From assembly GCF_900104615.1 (NCBI RefSeq), contig NZ_LT629939.1:1473142-1537141 (forward strand): DNA of 64,000 nucleotides, read 5' to 3'. Below are positions 35,109 to 44,444 of the stretch, piece by piece (position 1 is the first letter of the stretch; each line of letters begins with the position of its first letter). Source of the DNA: Merdimmobilis hominis (GTDB lineage: Bacteria > Bacillota > Clostridia > Oscillospirales > Ruminococcaceae). The translations under genes and the position numbers were made by a program. The notes beneath the pieces were generated by a model that worked only from the letters and a program-made list of their open reading frames with translations, was not told the DNA's origin and searched no databases.

Positions 35109-36251
35109 TTGAGAAGGAAAAGACAGACAAATCCCAAGGGAATCCTATCAGTTCTAGCCCTCTTGGCAGCGGGCCTTATGATGTTGCCCCTGGCCAAGGG
35201 GATCTCCTCCACTGCGGCAATGCCTGCCCTGGAGGAATTGACCCGCCAGGCGGCATTCCTCTCGGTGGCGTTATCCATGCCTGAAGGGGGGATCGCCCTG
35301 TTGGAGGAGCGGTTCAATTCCGAATTGTTCACCAAGGATGAAGTCCCCGATCCCCTGCTGGAAACGCCGGTGCCCTCCCCCAAGCCCAGTGAAAATTCCA
35401 GCAGTGCCCAGCCGGAAAAGAAAAAAGATCCGCCCCCTGAAATTGAGGAGAGATACCGGGGCAACATATCGGAAGAGGACCTTTCCGGGGCCGGAGGCGC
35501 GGCGCTGATCGCGGCAGGCAACGGGAGAATCCGCAACTATACCAAACTCACAGGGGAGCGAATCGCCGCCGAACTGGAGAAGCCCATCGATCTGGGGCTT
35601 GTGCCAGGCGGACCTCAGGTGCTGATCATCCACACCCATGCCACCGAGAGCTATGAGGAGTATGACACCGGCTATTACGATACCCGCAACGGCTGGCGCA
35701 GCACCGACGACAGTGAGAATATGGTAGCAGTGGGCAATGCCTTGGCCAAGAAGTTAGAGGAAAATGGCATTGGGGTCATTCACGACGCCACGCAGCACGA
35801 TTACCCGTCCTACAACGGCTCCTACCAACGCAGTGCTGAAACCATCAAAAAGCACCTGGCCCAAAACCCCAGCATTCGCATCGTGCTGGACGTCCACCGG
35901 GACGGTATCCAGCGCACCGACACCTTAATTGTCAAACCCACCACAGTGATCAATGGGCGAAAGGCGGCCCAGCTGATGATCATTGCCGGGTGTGACGACG
36001 GCACCATGAATATGCCGGGTTGGAGTGAAAACCTCCGGTTTGCCGGCCGGCTGGTGGACGCGGTGGAGACCGATTCCCCCACCCTGATGCGCCCGGTGAT
36101 GTTCTGCTACCGCAAGTACAACCAGGATCTGGCCCCAGGCTCCCTGCTGCTGGAATTCGGCAGCCAGGCCAACACCTTAGAGGAAGCCATTTATACGGCG
36201 GAACTGGTGGGTCAATCCCTGGCCGACCTCCTCCACGAGCTGGGGGTGTAG
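35109..36251 (+). CDS. spoIIP: Stage II sporulation protein P (engulfment peptidoglycan hydrolase)
   Basis: 380 residues from a TTG at 35109 placed correctly behind GGAGGGTGG; the in-frame GTG 35094 would include this ribosome binding site. One N-terminal membrane anchor (about residues 11-30), a Pro/Ser-rich linker, then the amidase/endopeptidase domain with LIIHTHATESYE, LDVHRDGI and LLEFGSQANT, including the zinc-binding His and Glu. It cuts septal peptidoglycan for engulfment with SpoIID and SpoIIM, encoded elsewhere. Confidence 0.95.
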   Translation: MRRKRQTNPKGILSVLALLAAGLMMLPLAKGISSTAAMPALEELTRQAAFLSVALSMPEGGIALLEERFNSELFTKDEVPDPLLETPVPSPKPSENSSSAQPEKKKDPPPEIEERYRGNISEEDLSGAGGAALIAAGNGRIRNYTKLTGERIAAELEKPIDLGLVPGGPQVLIIHTHATESYEEYDTGYYDTRNGWRSTDDSENMVAVGNALAKKLEENGIGVIHDATQHDYPSYNGSYQRSAETIKKHLAQNPSIRIVLDVHRDGIQRTDTLIVKPTTVINGRKAAQLMIIAGCDDGTMNMPGWSENLRFAGRLVDAVETDSPTLMRPVMFCYRKYNQDLAPGSLLLEFGSQANTLEEAIYTAELVGQSLADLLHELGV

Positions 36252-36341
36252 GGGGCGTAGCGCCTTGCATAGTCAGGCCGGGGATGCCTCCGGCCCTCTT
36301 GTAAACTGTGTTTTAAGAAAGCAAAAGGATGTGAAAGACCA

Positions 36342-36647
36342 ATGAGACAAAAACTGCGGGGCTTTGCCGCCGCCTTTTTTCTGACCCTCCTTTTTGTGGG
36401 TGGGATAGCGGGGATGACCGCCGTGGGATACCAAGCCAGTCAGGCCCTCCCCGCCGACGGTTGGGTGGAATTGGCCCGGGAAGGGGAGACGCTGCGGCTC
36501 TCCCTTTCCGGCAAGGAGTTCTCCTTCCGCATCACCCCCCTGGAACAGCTGCGCCATCTGGTGGAGCAATACCCCACCGTCTTTATCCCCCGGTCGGTGC
36601 GGTTCACCGTGGGGGTGCTGGCTTTGGCGAAGCCCCGAATCCCGTAA
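36342..36647 (+). CDS. Small membrane protein in the yqxA position, function unknown
   Basis: 101 residues with a basic start, one hydrophobic segment (about residues 8-29) and a soluble C-terminal part. It lies between spoIIP and lepA, the slot held by yqxA (DUF3679) in Bacillus subtilis; similar size and topology support equivalence, but I cannot confirm homology by eye. An AGGATG lies about 10 nt before the ATG. Confidence 0.7.
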   Translation: MRQKLRGFAAAFFLTLLFVGGIAGMTAVGYQASQALPADGWVELAREGETLRLSLSGKEFSFRITPLEQLRHLVEQYPTVFIPRSVRFTVGVLALAKPRIP

Positions 36648-36685
36648 AAGTAGGGGAAATGCAGGGAGAATTTACAAAGCGGCAA

Positions 36686-36715
36686 TTGCGCTGGGGCGGG
36701 AATATGTGCTACAAT
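36686..36715 (+). promoter_or_regulatory. Promoter of lepA
   Basis: TTGCGC, 18 nt, TACAAT with extended -10 TGCTACAAT. Start near 36722, leaving about 110 nt of leader. Confidence 0.65.
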
Positions 36716-36831
36716 GATTGCATTGCAGGCGTCGGGGAAACATCCTGGCCGCAGGCAGATGATGGGGATACCGGAAGGGGTTCCCCGGATCTACATAACA
36801 TTCAAGCAGAATAGAAAGTGGAGTAACAACA

Positions 36832-38637
36832 ATGTCCAACAGACGTGAAAATATCCGTAACTTTTGTATCATTGCCCACATCGACCACGGCAAAAGCACT
36901 TTGGCCGACCGGCTTTTGGAGTGCACCTCCACCGTGGCCCAGCGGGACATGGAGGAACAGCTCCTGGACAATATGGACATCGAGCGGGAGCGGGGCATCA
37001 CCATCAAGGCCCGTGCGGTCAAGATGCTCTACACCGCTAAGGATGGCAAGGAGTATGACCTGAACCTGATCGACACCCCCGGCCATGTGGACTTCAACTA
37101 TGAGGTCTCCCGGTCGCTGGCCGCCTGCGAGGGGGCGGTCCTGGTGGTGGACGCCTCCCAGGGAATTGAGGCTCAGACGCTGGCCAACACCTACCTGGCC
37201 GTGGAGCATGATTTGGAGATCGTCCCGGTCATCAACAAAATCGACCTGCCCTCTGCCGACCCGGAGCGGGTGGCCCAGGAAATTGAGGATGTCATCGGCA
37301 TCCCCGCCTTGGATGCGCCCCGGATCTCCGCTAAAAATGGCATCAACATCGAAGAGGTGCTGGAGCGGGTGGTCGCCGACATCCCCGCCCCCAAAGGGGA
37401 GGAGGACGCCCCCCTCAAAGCCCTCATCTTCGACTCGTATTATGACAGTTACAAAGGGGTCATCGTCTATGTCCGGGTGATGGATGGGGTCATCCGCCCC
37501 GGCATGCGCATCCGCATGATGTCCACCGGCGCAGAGTTCACCGTGGTGGAGACCGGGTACCTGACCCCAACCAGCCTGCGCCCCGCCAAGGAGGTTTACG
37601 CCGGCCAGGTAGGCTATATCGCCGCCAGCATCAAAACGGTGCAGGATACCGCCGTGGGCGACACTGTCACCGATGCGGACAACCCTGCCCTAGAGGCCCT
37701 GCCGGGTTACCGCAAGGTCAACCCCATGGTGTTTTCCGGCATCTACCCGGTGGATGGCGCCAAATACCCCGATTTAAAGGACGCCCTGGAAAAATTGCAG
37801 CTCAACGATGCCTCCCTCAGCTATGAACCGGAGACTTCGGTTGCCCTGGGCTTTGGTTTCCGCTGCGGCTTTTTGGGCTTGCTTCACATGGAGATCATCC
37901 AGGAACGGCTGGAGCGGGAATACAACTTGGACTTGATCACCACCGCCCCAAGCGTGGTGTATAAGATCCATCTGACCAACGGGGAGACGGTGGAGATCGA
38001 CAACCCCACCAACTACCCCGACCCAGCCCTCATCGCCTCGGCGGAGGAGCCGATGGTCAAGGCCAGCATCTTTACCCCCAGCCAGTATATCGGCAACATT
38101 ATGGAATTGTGCCAGGAGCGGCGGGGCGTCTACTTCGACACCAAATACCTGGACACCGACCGGGTAGAGCTCCACTATGAGCTGCCCCTCAATGAGATTG
38201 TCTACGATTTCTTCGACGCACTCAAATCCCGGACCAAGGGTTACGCCTCCTTCGACTACGAATTGGCGGGCTACCAGCCCTCCAAGCTGGTCAAGCTGGA
38301 CATCCTCCTCAACGGGGAGGTGGTGGACGCCCTCTCCTTCATCGTCCACGCGGACAAAGCTTACAGCCGGGCCCGCAAAATGGCGGAAAAGCTCAAGGAA
38401 CACATCCCACGCCAGCTGTTTGAGGTGCCCATCCAGGCGTCCATCGGCGGCAAGGTCATCGCCCGGGAGACGGTCAAGGCCATGCGCAAGGACGTCCTTG
38501 CCAAATGCTATGGCGGCGACATCACCCGGAAAAAGAAACTGTTGGAAAAACAAAAGGAAGGCAAAAAACGGATGCGCCAGCTGGGCTCGGTGGAAGTGCC
38601 CCAGGAGGCGTTTATGGCGGTCCTCAAGCTGGACTAA
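36832..38637 (+). CDS. lepA: Elongation factor 4 (LepA)
   Basis: 601 residues, the usual length. Ribosome-dependent GTPase that acts on stalled or mis-translocated ribosomes and in subunit assembly. G1 AHIDHGKST (15-23), G3 DTPGHVDF, G4 NKID, and the LepA-specific C-terminal domain with [17 protein letters not shown] (from [11 protein letters not shown]). The gene order rpsT-gpr-spoIIP-x-lepA is conserved in spore formers. Confidence 0.98.
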   Translation: MSNRRENIRNFCIIAHIDHGKSTLADRLLECTSTVAQRDMEEQLLDNMDIERERGITIKARAVKMLYTAKDGKEYDLNLIDTPGHVDFNYEVSRSLAACEGAVLVVDASQGIEAQTLANTYLAVEHDLEIVPVINKIDLPSADPERVAQEIEDVIGIPALDAPRISAKNGINIEEVLERVVADIPAPKGEEDAPLKALIFDSYYDSYKGVIVYVRVMDGVIRPGMRIRMMSTGAEFTVVETGYLTPTSLRPAKEVYAGQVGYIAASIKTVQDTAVGDTVTDADNPALEALPGYRKVNPMVFSGIYPVDGAKYPDLKDALEKLQLNDASLSYEPETSVALGFGFRCGFLGLLHMEIIQERLEREYNLDLITTAPSVVYKIHLTNGETVEIDNPTNYPDPALIASAEEPMVKASIFTPSQYIGNIMELCQERRGVYFDTKYLDTDRVELHYELPLNEIVYDFFDALKSRTKGYASFDYELAGYQPSKLVKLDILLNGEVVDALSFIVHADKAYSRARKMAEKLKEHIPRQLFEVPIQASIGGKVIARETVKAMRKDVLAKCYGGDITRKKKLLEKQKEGKKRMRQLGSVEVPQEAFMAVLKLD

Positions 38638-38732
38638 GCCCCGGTTTGCCCTCGTTCATCCCGGGGGATTGGCCAAAGCCCTTCCCCCGGTGCCCGTATA
38701 GGGGAGAATTTTGACGGCCTTGGAGGCGCAGT

Positions 38733-39260
38733 ATGGACAATCAGCAAAAGTTCCGAAAAATTATGAAGGAATGGGTCATCCCGGTGGTGCTGGAGATCAT
38801 CGTTGTCCTGTTCTTTGTCAAAAATGTGGCGTTCCTCATCCGGGTGCCCACCGGCTCGATGATCCCCACCATCGACGAAAAAAGCTGGCTGGTGGCAACC
38901 CGCATCCACAACCCAGAAAAACGGGTGGAGCGGGGGGACATCATCGCCTTTTACTCTGACGAGCTGGACAAGATGCTGATTAAGCGCTGCATCGGCCTGC
39001 CGGGGGAGACGGTGGACATCGACGACGACGGCCAGGTCTACATCGACGGCGAGCTGCTCAACGAAGAGTATGTGGTCTATCACTCAGGGGTCAGCGGCCA
39101 CTTTGAAGTGCCTGAGGGGAGCTATTTCTTCCTGGGGGACAACCGGAGCGGCTCGTTGGATGCCCGGTTCTGGGAAGACCCCTATATCCCGGCAGAGAAG
39201 GTCTACGGCCAGGCCCACTTTACCCTTTGGCCCCTTGACAATTTTGGGCCGCTGAAATAA
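38733..39260 (+). CDS. lepB: Signal peptidase I
   Basis: 175 residues. One N-terminal membrane anchor (about 15-35), then the catalytic Ser S42 in PTGSMIPT and Lys K84 in MLIKRCIGLPG; the GDNRSGSLDARFW signature near the C-terminus is complete. It cleaves signal peptides on the outer membrane face. The TTGGAGGCGCAGT before the ATG gives a GGAGG ribosome binding site. A DUF1653 gene follows. Confidence 0.96.
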   Translation: MDNQQKFRKIMKEWVIPVVLEIIVVLFFVKNVAFLIRVPTGSMIPTIDEKSWLVATRIHNPEKRVERGDIIAFYSDELDKMLIKRCIGLPGETVDIDDDGQVYIDGELLNEEYVVYHSGVSGHFEVPEGSYFFLGDNRSGSLDARFWEDPYIPAEKVYGQAHFTLWPLDNFGPLK

Positions 39261-39286
39261 CCGGATAGGAAAAGGAGGAACCCCCG

Positions 39287-39505
39287 TTGGAAGAGACCAT
39301 ACGCCCCGGCCGGTACCGGCACTTTAAAGGCAAGGAATACCGGGTGCTGTACACCGCTACCCACAGTGAGACCCTGGAACCCTATGTAGTCTACCAAGCT
39401 CTGTACGGGGAGGGCGGCATATGGGTTCGCCCCGCCTCCATGTGGAACGAACTGGTGGAGCGGGACGGCAAAGCCATCCAGCGGTTTACCTTTATAGAAG
39501 AATAA
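39287..39505 (+). CDS. DUF1653 protein
   Basis: 72 residues from TTG at 39287 (AAAGGAGGAA upstream). It reads PGRYRHFKGKEYRVLYTA, then YVVYQALYGEGGIWVRPASM (in part), the pattern of DUF1653, a small domain of unknown function found alone or next to hydrolases. Probably cotranscribed with lepB, ending at a strong terminator. Confidence 0.85.
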   Translation: MEETIRPGRYRHFKGKEYRVLYTATHSETLEPYVVYQALYGEGGIWVRPASMWNELVERDGKAIQRFTFIEE

Positions 39506-39520
39506 CGCCTTTCATGGCAA

Positions 39521-39557
39521 AAACCGGGCTGGGATTTCATCCCCAGCCCGGTTTTTT
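39521..39557 (+). terminator. Terminator after the lepB unit
   Basis: AAACCGGGCTGGG / CCCAGCCCGGTTT, 13-bp stem, 8-nt loop, six T. Works also for the convergent leftward gene. Confidence 0.95.
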
Positions 39558-39567
39558 CATGGATAGA

Positions 39568-40233
39568 TCATGCCCCTTTTCGGATCAAAGCCCCTGCCCA
39601 AAGGAACAGCCTCTCCGACAGCGGTTCCAGCTCCCCTTCGGCCAAATCCCTCTTTTTGAGGGCGAGGGAGATTTCCAGGATGCCCCGGTCCTCCGGCGAA
39701 AGGAGGGGGAGAAGGTCCCCCTGCCGGCGCAGGTATTGGCCGGTCACCCCAAAGTGCTTGGCCTGGAGGACAAAGGCCGCTGATTTGTACAGCCCCTTCA
39801 GGATGGAAGGATCCTGTTCATGGAGCATGTTGTGGACGCACATGTGGTAGATGTTGCAGGCGCCGATGCACACAGCCCGGTCCACATCTTCGGGGCCGAT
39901 GCGGGGGAGAAGTTCATCTAGGCTCCCCCAGACCGGGGTGGTGTCGTGGTAGAACTGGAAGAGGTCGGAGGGTTCCCAGCCCAGCAGCTCCCCTTTGCCG
40001 GAGAGAAACCCGCAGACCTCTGCCCGGTGGGGGAGGGCGGCTAAAAGGGACTGGTAGTCCTTGATGTCCCGGGGGCTGAGTTGATCCAGGATGACCACCA
40101 CGTCGATGTCGCTGTCCGGGCCAGCCTCGCCCCGGCCGTAGCTCCCCTGCAATCCGATACAGTAGACCCGCTCGCCAAATGCGGCGCGGACAGCTGCAGT
40201 GAACTCCTCCATCCAGGGTGTGATGGAAACCAT
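39568..40233 (-). CDS. Nucleotidyltransferase-domain protein
   Basis: 221 residues. Residues 24-44 hold the polymerase-beta-type nucleotidyltransferase motif GLQGSYGRGEAGPDSDIDVV (GSxGRG and SDIDV with two metal-binding Asp). The C-terminal helical half resembles HEPN-type partner domains in general shape only. Such fused proteins transfer nucleotides to antibiotics, proteins or tRNA; the substrate here is unknown. It follows hemW at 16 nt spacing with its own AAGGAGG. Confidence 0.82.
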   Translation of the reverse strand: MVSITPWMEEFTAAVRAAFGERVYCIGLQGSYGRGEAGPDSDIDVVVILDQLSPRDIKDYQSLLAALPHRAEVCGFLSGKGELLGWEPSDLFQFYHDTTPVWGSLDELLPRIGPEDVDRAVCIGACNIYHMCVHNMLHEQDPSILKGLYKSAAFVLQAKHFGVTGQYLRRQGDLLPLLSPEDRGILEISLALKKRDLAEGELEPLSERLFLWAGALIRKGA

Positions 40234-40249
40234 AGAAAACGCCTCCTTT

Positions 40250-41380
40250 TTAATTGCAGTTGGTGGATTCGGATAGAATCAGCCGGGCGATGACTTCGTT
40301 GGAGACGAGAAACCCTTGGGGGGTCAAGGCAAAGCCCTCTTCGGTGGCCCACAGGAAGCCCCCGGCCTCCAGCGGCCTTGCCCGGCGGATAAACCCGGCG
40401 GGGTCAAACTGGGGGTAGCGGATTTGTGCCTCCCGGAGGGAAACCCCTTGGGTGAGCCGCAGCCGGAGCATCAGGTACTCCTCCAAGGAGCCGCCGGGCC
40501 CGTCGTCTACCGCCAGGGAAAAGGGGGATGGAGCAGCCGAAAAGGATTCCACATCCCGGGGGAAATAGAACCGCCGGCCGTCCAGGCAGGAATGGGCCGA
40601 AGGCCCGACGCCCAAATAAGGCTCTAGGAGCCAATACTTCAGGTTGTGGCGGCTTTCGAACCCGGGGCGGGCGAAGTTGGAGATCTCATACTGCCGGTAG
40701 CCCAGGGACTCCAACCGGTCCACCGCCCGCAGGTAGATGTCCGCCTGAAGATCGGGGTCAAAGTCTTCCTCCCGGTAGCGGGCGGCGAAGGGGGTGCCCG
40801 GCTCGATCTTCAAAAGGTAGGCCGAGATGTGCTGTACCCCGGTATCGGCGCAGAACTGGATGGAAGTTTCCACATCTTCCGCCGTCTGCTGTGGAATACC
40901 CAGCATCAAATCCAGGGAGACATTTTGGAACCCGGCGCGGAAGGCGTCCTCCACCGCGGTCCTGGCATCTTCCGCCGTGTGGCGGCGGCCCAGGATTTTC
41001 AGCTGGGAGGGGATGGCCGATTGGAGGCCGAAGGAAACCCGGTTGAACCCCGCTGCCTTCAGCTCCCGCAGGGTGCCCTGCAGGGTGGAGTAGGGGTTGG
41101 CTTCCAGGGTGATCTCGCTCCCGGAGCTGAGGCCGTATTGGGATGAGGCCGCCTCCAGGATGGCCCCCAGCCGCCGGGCCCCCAATAAAATGGGGGTACC
41201 GCCGCCAAAGTAGAGGGTGTCGGCGTTCCGGGGGCCGAAGGGGTTGTCCTTCAGGGCGCGGATCACCGCCTGGGTATACCGGTCCATCCCCTCTTCCCCC
41301 GCCGGCAAGGAGTAAAAGTCGCAGTATGGGCACTTAGACACGCAGTAGGGCACATGGACATAAAGACCGATGGTTTCCAC
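40250..41380 (-). CDS. hemW: Radical SAM protein HemW-like (heme chaperone / coproporphyrinogen oxidase family)
   Basis: 376 residues from GTG 41380, preceded by AAAGGAGGGG; a longer open frame to 41623 has no support. The radical SAM cluster motif is CVSKCPYC (C13, C17, C20), followed by FGGGTP at about 57-62 and a C-terminal HemN-type domain. HemW normally follows lepA in Firmicutes; here it lies 1.6 kb away on the opposite strand. The missing extra Cys of true HemN suggests the heme-chaperone role. Confidence 0.92.
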   Translation of the reverse strand: METIGLYVHVPYCVSKCPYCDFYSLPAGEEGMDRYTQAVIRALKDNPFGPRNADTLYFGGGTPILLGARRLGAILEAASSQYGLSSGSEITLEANPYSTLQGTLRELKAAGFNRVSFGLQSAIPSQLKILGRRHTAEDARTAVEDAFRAGFQNVSLDLMLGIPQQTAEDVETSIQFCADTGVQHISAYLLKIEPGTPFAARYREEDFDPDLQADIYLRAVDRLESLGYRQYEISNFARPGFESRHNLKYWLLEPYLGVGPSAHSCLDGRRFYFPRDVESFSAAPSPFSLAVDDGPGGSLEEYLMLRLRLTQGVSLREAQIRYPQFDPAGFIRRARPLEAGGFLWATEEGFALTPQGFLVSNEVIARLILSESTNCN

Positions 41381-41383
41381 CGA

Positions 41384-42010
41384 ATCCCCTCCTTTTGTGG
41401 AAAATTCCGGCGCGGCTGGAACCGGGGAATTGCCCCCACAGCTGCACCGGGGAAAAGCCATTGGAATAAAATGCCTAAAATAACAAGAGAGCCGCTGCGG
41501 GTGGAAAAAACAGCCCCCGGGAGAGCAGGATTCCCCCAAGGGGAAAAACCAGCCGAATCCACCGGTTTTCCCCGTGGAGTTGGGGTGAAACCCATTTGAC
41601 AACCGGTGGTTTGGAGCATACAATTCAAGGGGAACCGGTGCTATTTCCCGCAGAAATCCTCAAGCGGGTTCCCCGACCCTTAAGTTCTAGGCGGCTCTTC
41701 AGGGGGTGCTGGGGTTCGTTCCTATTTTGTGAAAGGGCCTGGCTGTGCAGAAGCATGTGCTGGCCAACAGCGGTTCTGCGTTATGCGCTTCCCCGAGGGA
41801 AGGGTATGGTTTTACAGGCCGGATGGTCAAAAAATCCCGGAAAGGCTGTTTCCTTATTATACGATGGAATAAACCGCCGGTCAATTGCCCACCTTTTGTA
41901 AGAAAACAGAAAGAAAAACCACATTTGAATGTTCACAAATCTGTGGTTTACTGGTAATAGAGAAAATCCCATCTGCCTATCCATGGCGCCGGGAGAAAGG
42001 AGGCGCTCCA
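41384..42010. other. Intergenic region between hemW and the sulfatase gene
   Basis: About 630 nt. It contains several GGGGAAAA / TGTGGAAAA-type stretches near 41390-41580 and a TATTATAC at 41856-41863 that may be a -10 of the rightward gene. No reading frame with coding character and no RNA gene was recognised. Confidence 0.45.
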
Positions 42011-43885
42011 ATGAAACTTTCACTGCCGCAGAAACAAAATGTCCACGAAAAAAATGCCCTCTTATTTTTTGGTTTTCCACTCTTGTTAAATATTGCTCTG
42101 TATTGTAACGTCATTTTTTCCAGTGGCCAGGTGGACTGGAGCTTCAGCCCCCGTGTCCTGGTTCAGTTCGCATTGTCCACTGGATTGCTGACCATTCTTT
42201 ACGCCCTTGTGACCACCCTCTTCCCCAAGCCCTGGATCACTGCTTCGGCGGTGGGGGGAGTGTTCTACGTGGTTTCCCTGGCGGACTGCTTTAAGAAAAA
42301 CAGCTTGGGGGTCCGCATCTCCATGGACGATCTGAAGATGGTCTTTAACATCGCCGACCTGTGGAGCCCCCGGGGCGGACAAGGGGCGGGGATGGCCATT
42401 CAGCCGGTGTTCTGGCTGACATTTGCCGCGCTGACCGGCTATGTGGCCCTCCTGTGGAAGGAAAAAGTCCACCTGCCCATCGGCGAAGGCACCCGCCGGG
42501 CAGTCTGTGCTGCCATGGCTACTGTTTTCTGCCTCCCTTTTCTGGTGCCCCAGTTGGCGTACGCCGTCTTTCAGCCCCAGATCAGCGGTTACGGCGAAGC
42601 GGCTACCCACCAGGAGAATTCCTCCCCCCTTGGGGTGGTGGACTGCCTGATCGGGTCCCTGTATTACGATACCACCCCGCCCCAAAGCGACCTGGATTAC
42701 AATTACAACACGGTGAAGGCCATTCTGGACGGCTATGAGCCCACCGGGTCGGTACCTGCCAGCCGGGAACTGCCCGACGTCATCGTGGTGATGAGCGAAT
42801 CCTATTTTGACCTGAACCGGGTGCCCGGTCTCACCCTTAATGAGGATATCTACAAAAACCTGAAACGGATGCAGCAGAAGGGCACCGGCGGCAGCATTGT
42901 GGTTCCCGCTTACGGCGGCGGTACCTCGGCGACCGAGTTTGAAGTGCTCAGCGGCACCAGCAATAGGGCCCAGAACAACACCAAGGCCCCTTACAACTAC
43001 GTAGGGGATGGCAAAAACCTGTGGACTTTCCAGGATTATTTCTCCAGTTTGGGGTACCACACCAATTTTGTCCACCCATATAAAAGCTATTTTTACAACC
43101 GGGAGAAAGCCTTTACTGCTATGGGTTTTGACCGGCTGATGTTTGAGGGGGATTTGACCATCACTCCCGAACCCTATCCCCGGGACATCCACATGAGCGA
43201 TTACAACCTGTTCCGCCAGGTGCGGGAGCTGCTGGAGGAGAACACCACCACACCGGAATTTATCTACACCACTTCGGTGCAGAACCATTCCCCTTATGTG
43301 ATGCTTTCCGACAGCGACCGGAAGATCGTCACCAGTGACCAGCTGTCCGACGAGGAGCTGGAGAATATCAATGCCTACGCCAACGGCATCGCCGACACCG
43401 ACAAGGCATTAGGGGAGTTGCTGGATTATATTGATCAGCGGGAAAAACCCACTGCCCTTCTCTTTTTTGGAGACCATCAGCCCCTTCTGGACGGATGCAA
43501 ACGCCTAGCTACCAAGGAAGGGGAAGACGTCTACAGCAACCTGGACAATCTCACCACCGAGTTCGCCATGTACACCAATTTTGCTGACACCCTCCCCAGC
43601 CAAAAATGCGACGCGGATGGGGAGCGGATCTCCGCCTTCTACCTGATGACCGTCTTCACCCGGTACCTAGACCTTCCCCAGACCGCTTACATGAATTTCC
43701 TGACCGACTGCCGGGAAAGCCTGCCGGTGCTTTCCGCCCGGTTGGAGGTGACCAAAGGGGACGCGGCCACCGCCCAGGAGATGCGGGACAAGCTGGTCAT
43801 CCTCTCCTACGACCGTCTGATGGGCCGGCGGTATTCCTCCACAGAGCGGGACGGAGAAGATCGGGCATCCAGGCTGTATTTTTAG
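42011..43885 (+). CDS. LTA synthase family membrane sulfatase
   Basis: 624 residues from ATG 42011 (AAAGGAGGCG upstream). Five hydrophobic segments in the first ~185 residues, then an extracellular sulfatase-type domain with metal-binding E263 (MSESYFD) and nucleophile T305 in GGGTSATEFEVL, later FFGDHQP with Asp/His ligands. These enzymes move glycerol-phosphate from phosphatidylglycerol to build lipoteichoic-acid-like polymers. The protein could equally be another phosphoglycerol transferase. Confidence 0.9.
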   Translation: MKLSLPQKQNVHEKNALLFFGFPLLLNIALYCNVIFSSGQVDWSFSPRVLVQFALSTGLLTILYALVTTLFPKPWITASAVGGVFYVVSLADCFKKNSLGVRISMDDLKMVFNIADLWSPRGGQGAGMAIQPVFWLTFAALTGYVALLWKEKVHLPIGEGTRRAVCAAMATVFCLPFLVPQLAYAVFQPQISGYGEAATHQENSSPLGVVDCLIGSLYYDTTPPQSDLDYNYNTVKAILDGYEPTGSVPASRELPDVIVVMSESYFDLNRVPGLTLNEDIYKNLKRMQQKGTGGSIVVPAYGGGTSATEFEVLSGTSNRAQNNTKAPYNYVGDGKNLWTFQDYFSSLGYHTNFVHPYKSYFYNREKAFTAMGFDRLMFEGDLTITPEPYPRDIHMSDYNLFRQVRELLEENTTTPEFIYTTSVQNHSPYVMLSDSDRKIVTSDQLSDEELENINAYANGIADTDKALGELLDYIDQREKPTALLFFGDHQPLLDGCKRLATKEGEDVYSNLDNLTTEFAMYTNFADTLPSQKCDADGERISAFYLMTVFTRYLDLPQTAYMNFLTDCRESLPVLSARLEVTKGDAATAQEMRDKLVILSYDRLMGRRYSSTERDGEDRASRLYF

Positions 43886-43944
43886 GGGAATTTCTGGTAT
43901 ACTGGATACCAAAGGGCTCGGCCCGAGGAAAAAGGAGATATTCC

Positions 43945-44163
43945 ATGGAAGACAAAAAGATCCAGCGTATCAACGAACTGGCCCGCCAGAGCCGGGAACG
44001 GGAATTGACCCCCGAGGAAAAGGCGGAACAGAAAGCCCTGCGGGAGGAGTATATTGCCGCGTTTCGCAGCAATCTAAAGGCCCAGCTGGACGCCACGGTA
44101 GTGGTCCGGCCGGATGGGAGCCGCACCCCTCTCAAACAGCGCAAAACCGAACTCCCCAGCTAA
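43945..44163 (+). CDS. DUF896 (YnzC-like) small protein
   Basis: 72 residues from ATG 43945 (AAAGGAG upstream). KIQRINELARQSRERELTPE and EEKAEQKALREEYIAAFRSN are the helical hairpin typical of DUF896. B. subtilis YnzC is linked to the SOS response; role otherwise unknown. Follows the sulfatase gene by 59 nt and ends at a terminator. Confidence 0.9.
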   Translation: MEDKKIQRINELARQSRERELTPEEKAEQKALREEYIAAFRSNLKAQLDATVVVRPDGSRTPLKQRKTELPS

Positions 44164-44165
44164 CA

Positions 44166-44202
44166 AAAAGGCAGAATGGCCAAAATCCATTCTGCCTTTT
44201 TT
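44166..44202 (+). terminator. Terminator after the DUF896 gene
   Basis: 14-bp stem AAAAGGCAGAATGG / CCATTCTGCCTTTT, 7-nt loop, T run. Confidence 0.95.
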
Positions 44203-44241
44203 CGTTCTGTCACAAGAATTATTGGGGTGCAGGCAAAAAGG

Positions 44242-44270
44242 TTGCACTGCCCTGCAAAGTGTGATAGAAT
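44242..44270 (+). promoter_or_regulatory. Promoter of the M20 peptidase gene
   Basis: TTGCAC, 17 nt, TAGAAT. Start near 44277, giving a leader of ~168 nt. Confidence 0.75.
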
Positions 44271-44444
44271 AAAAACATGGTCAGAAACAATAGTATTTTT
44301 TTCAATTCACTACAACGATTTAGCTATTTTTCTTTTCTATTCCGCTGACCGGTATATTGCGCAAATACGGTACAAAGGACGGTTGTGTTTTTTAGGCGCA
44401 GCCGCCATTTATATTTATTTTCACCAATAAAGGAGAGAGCTATC

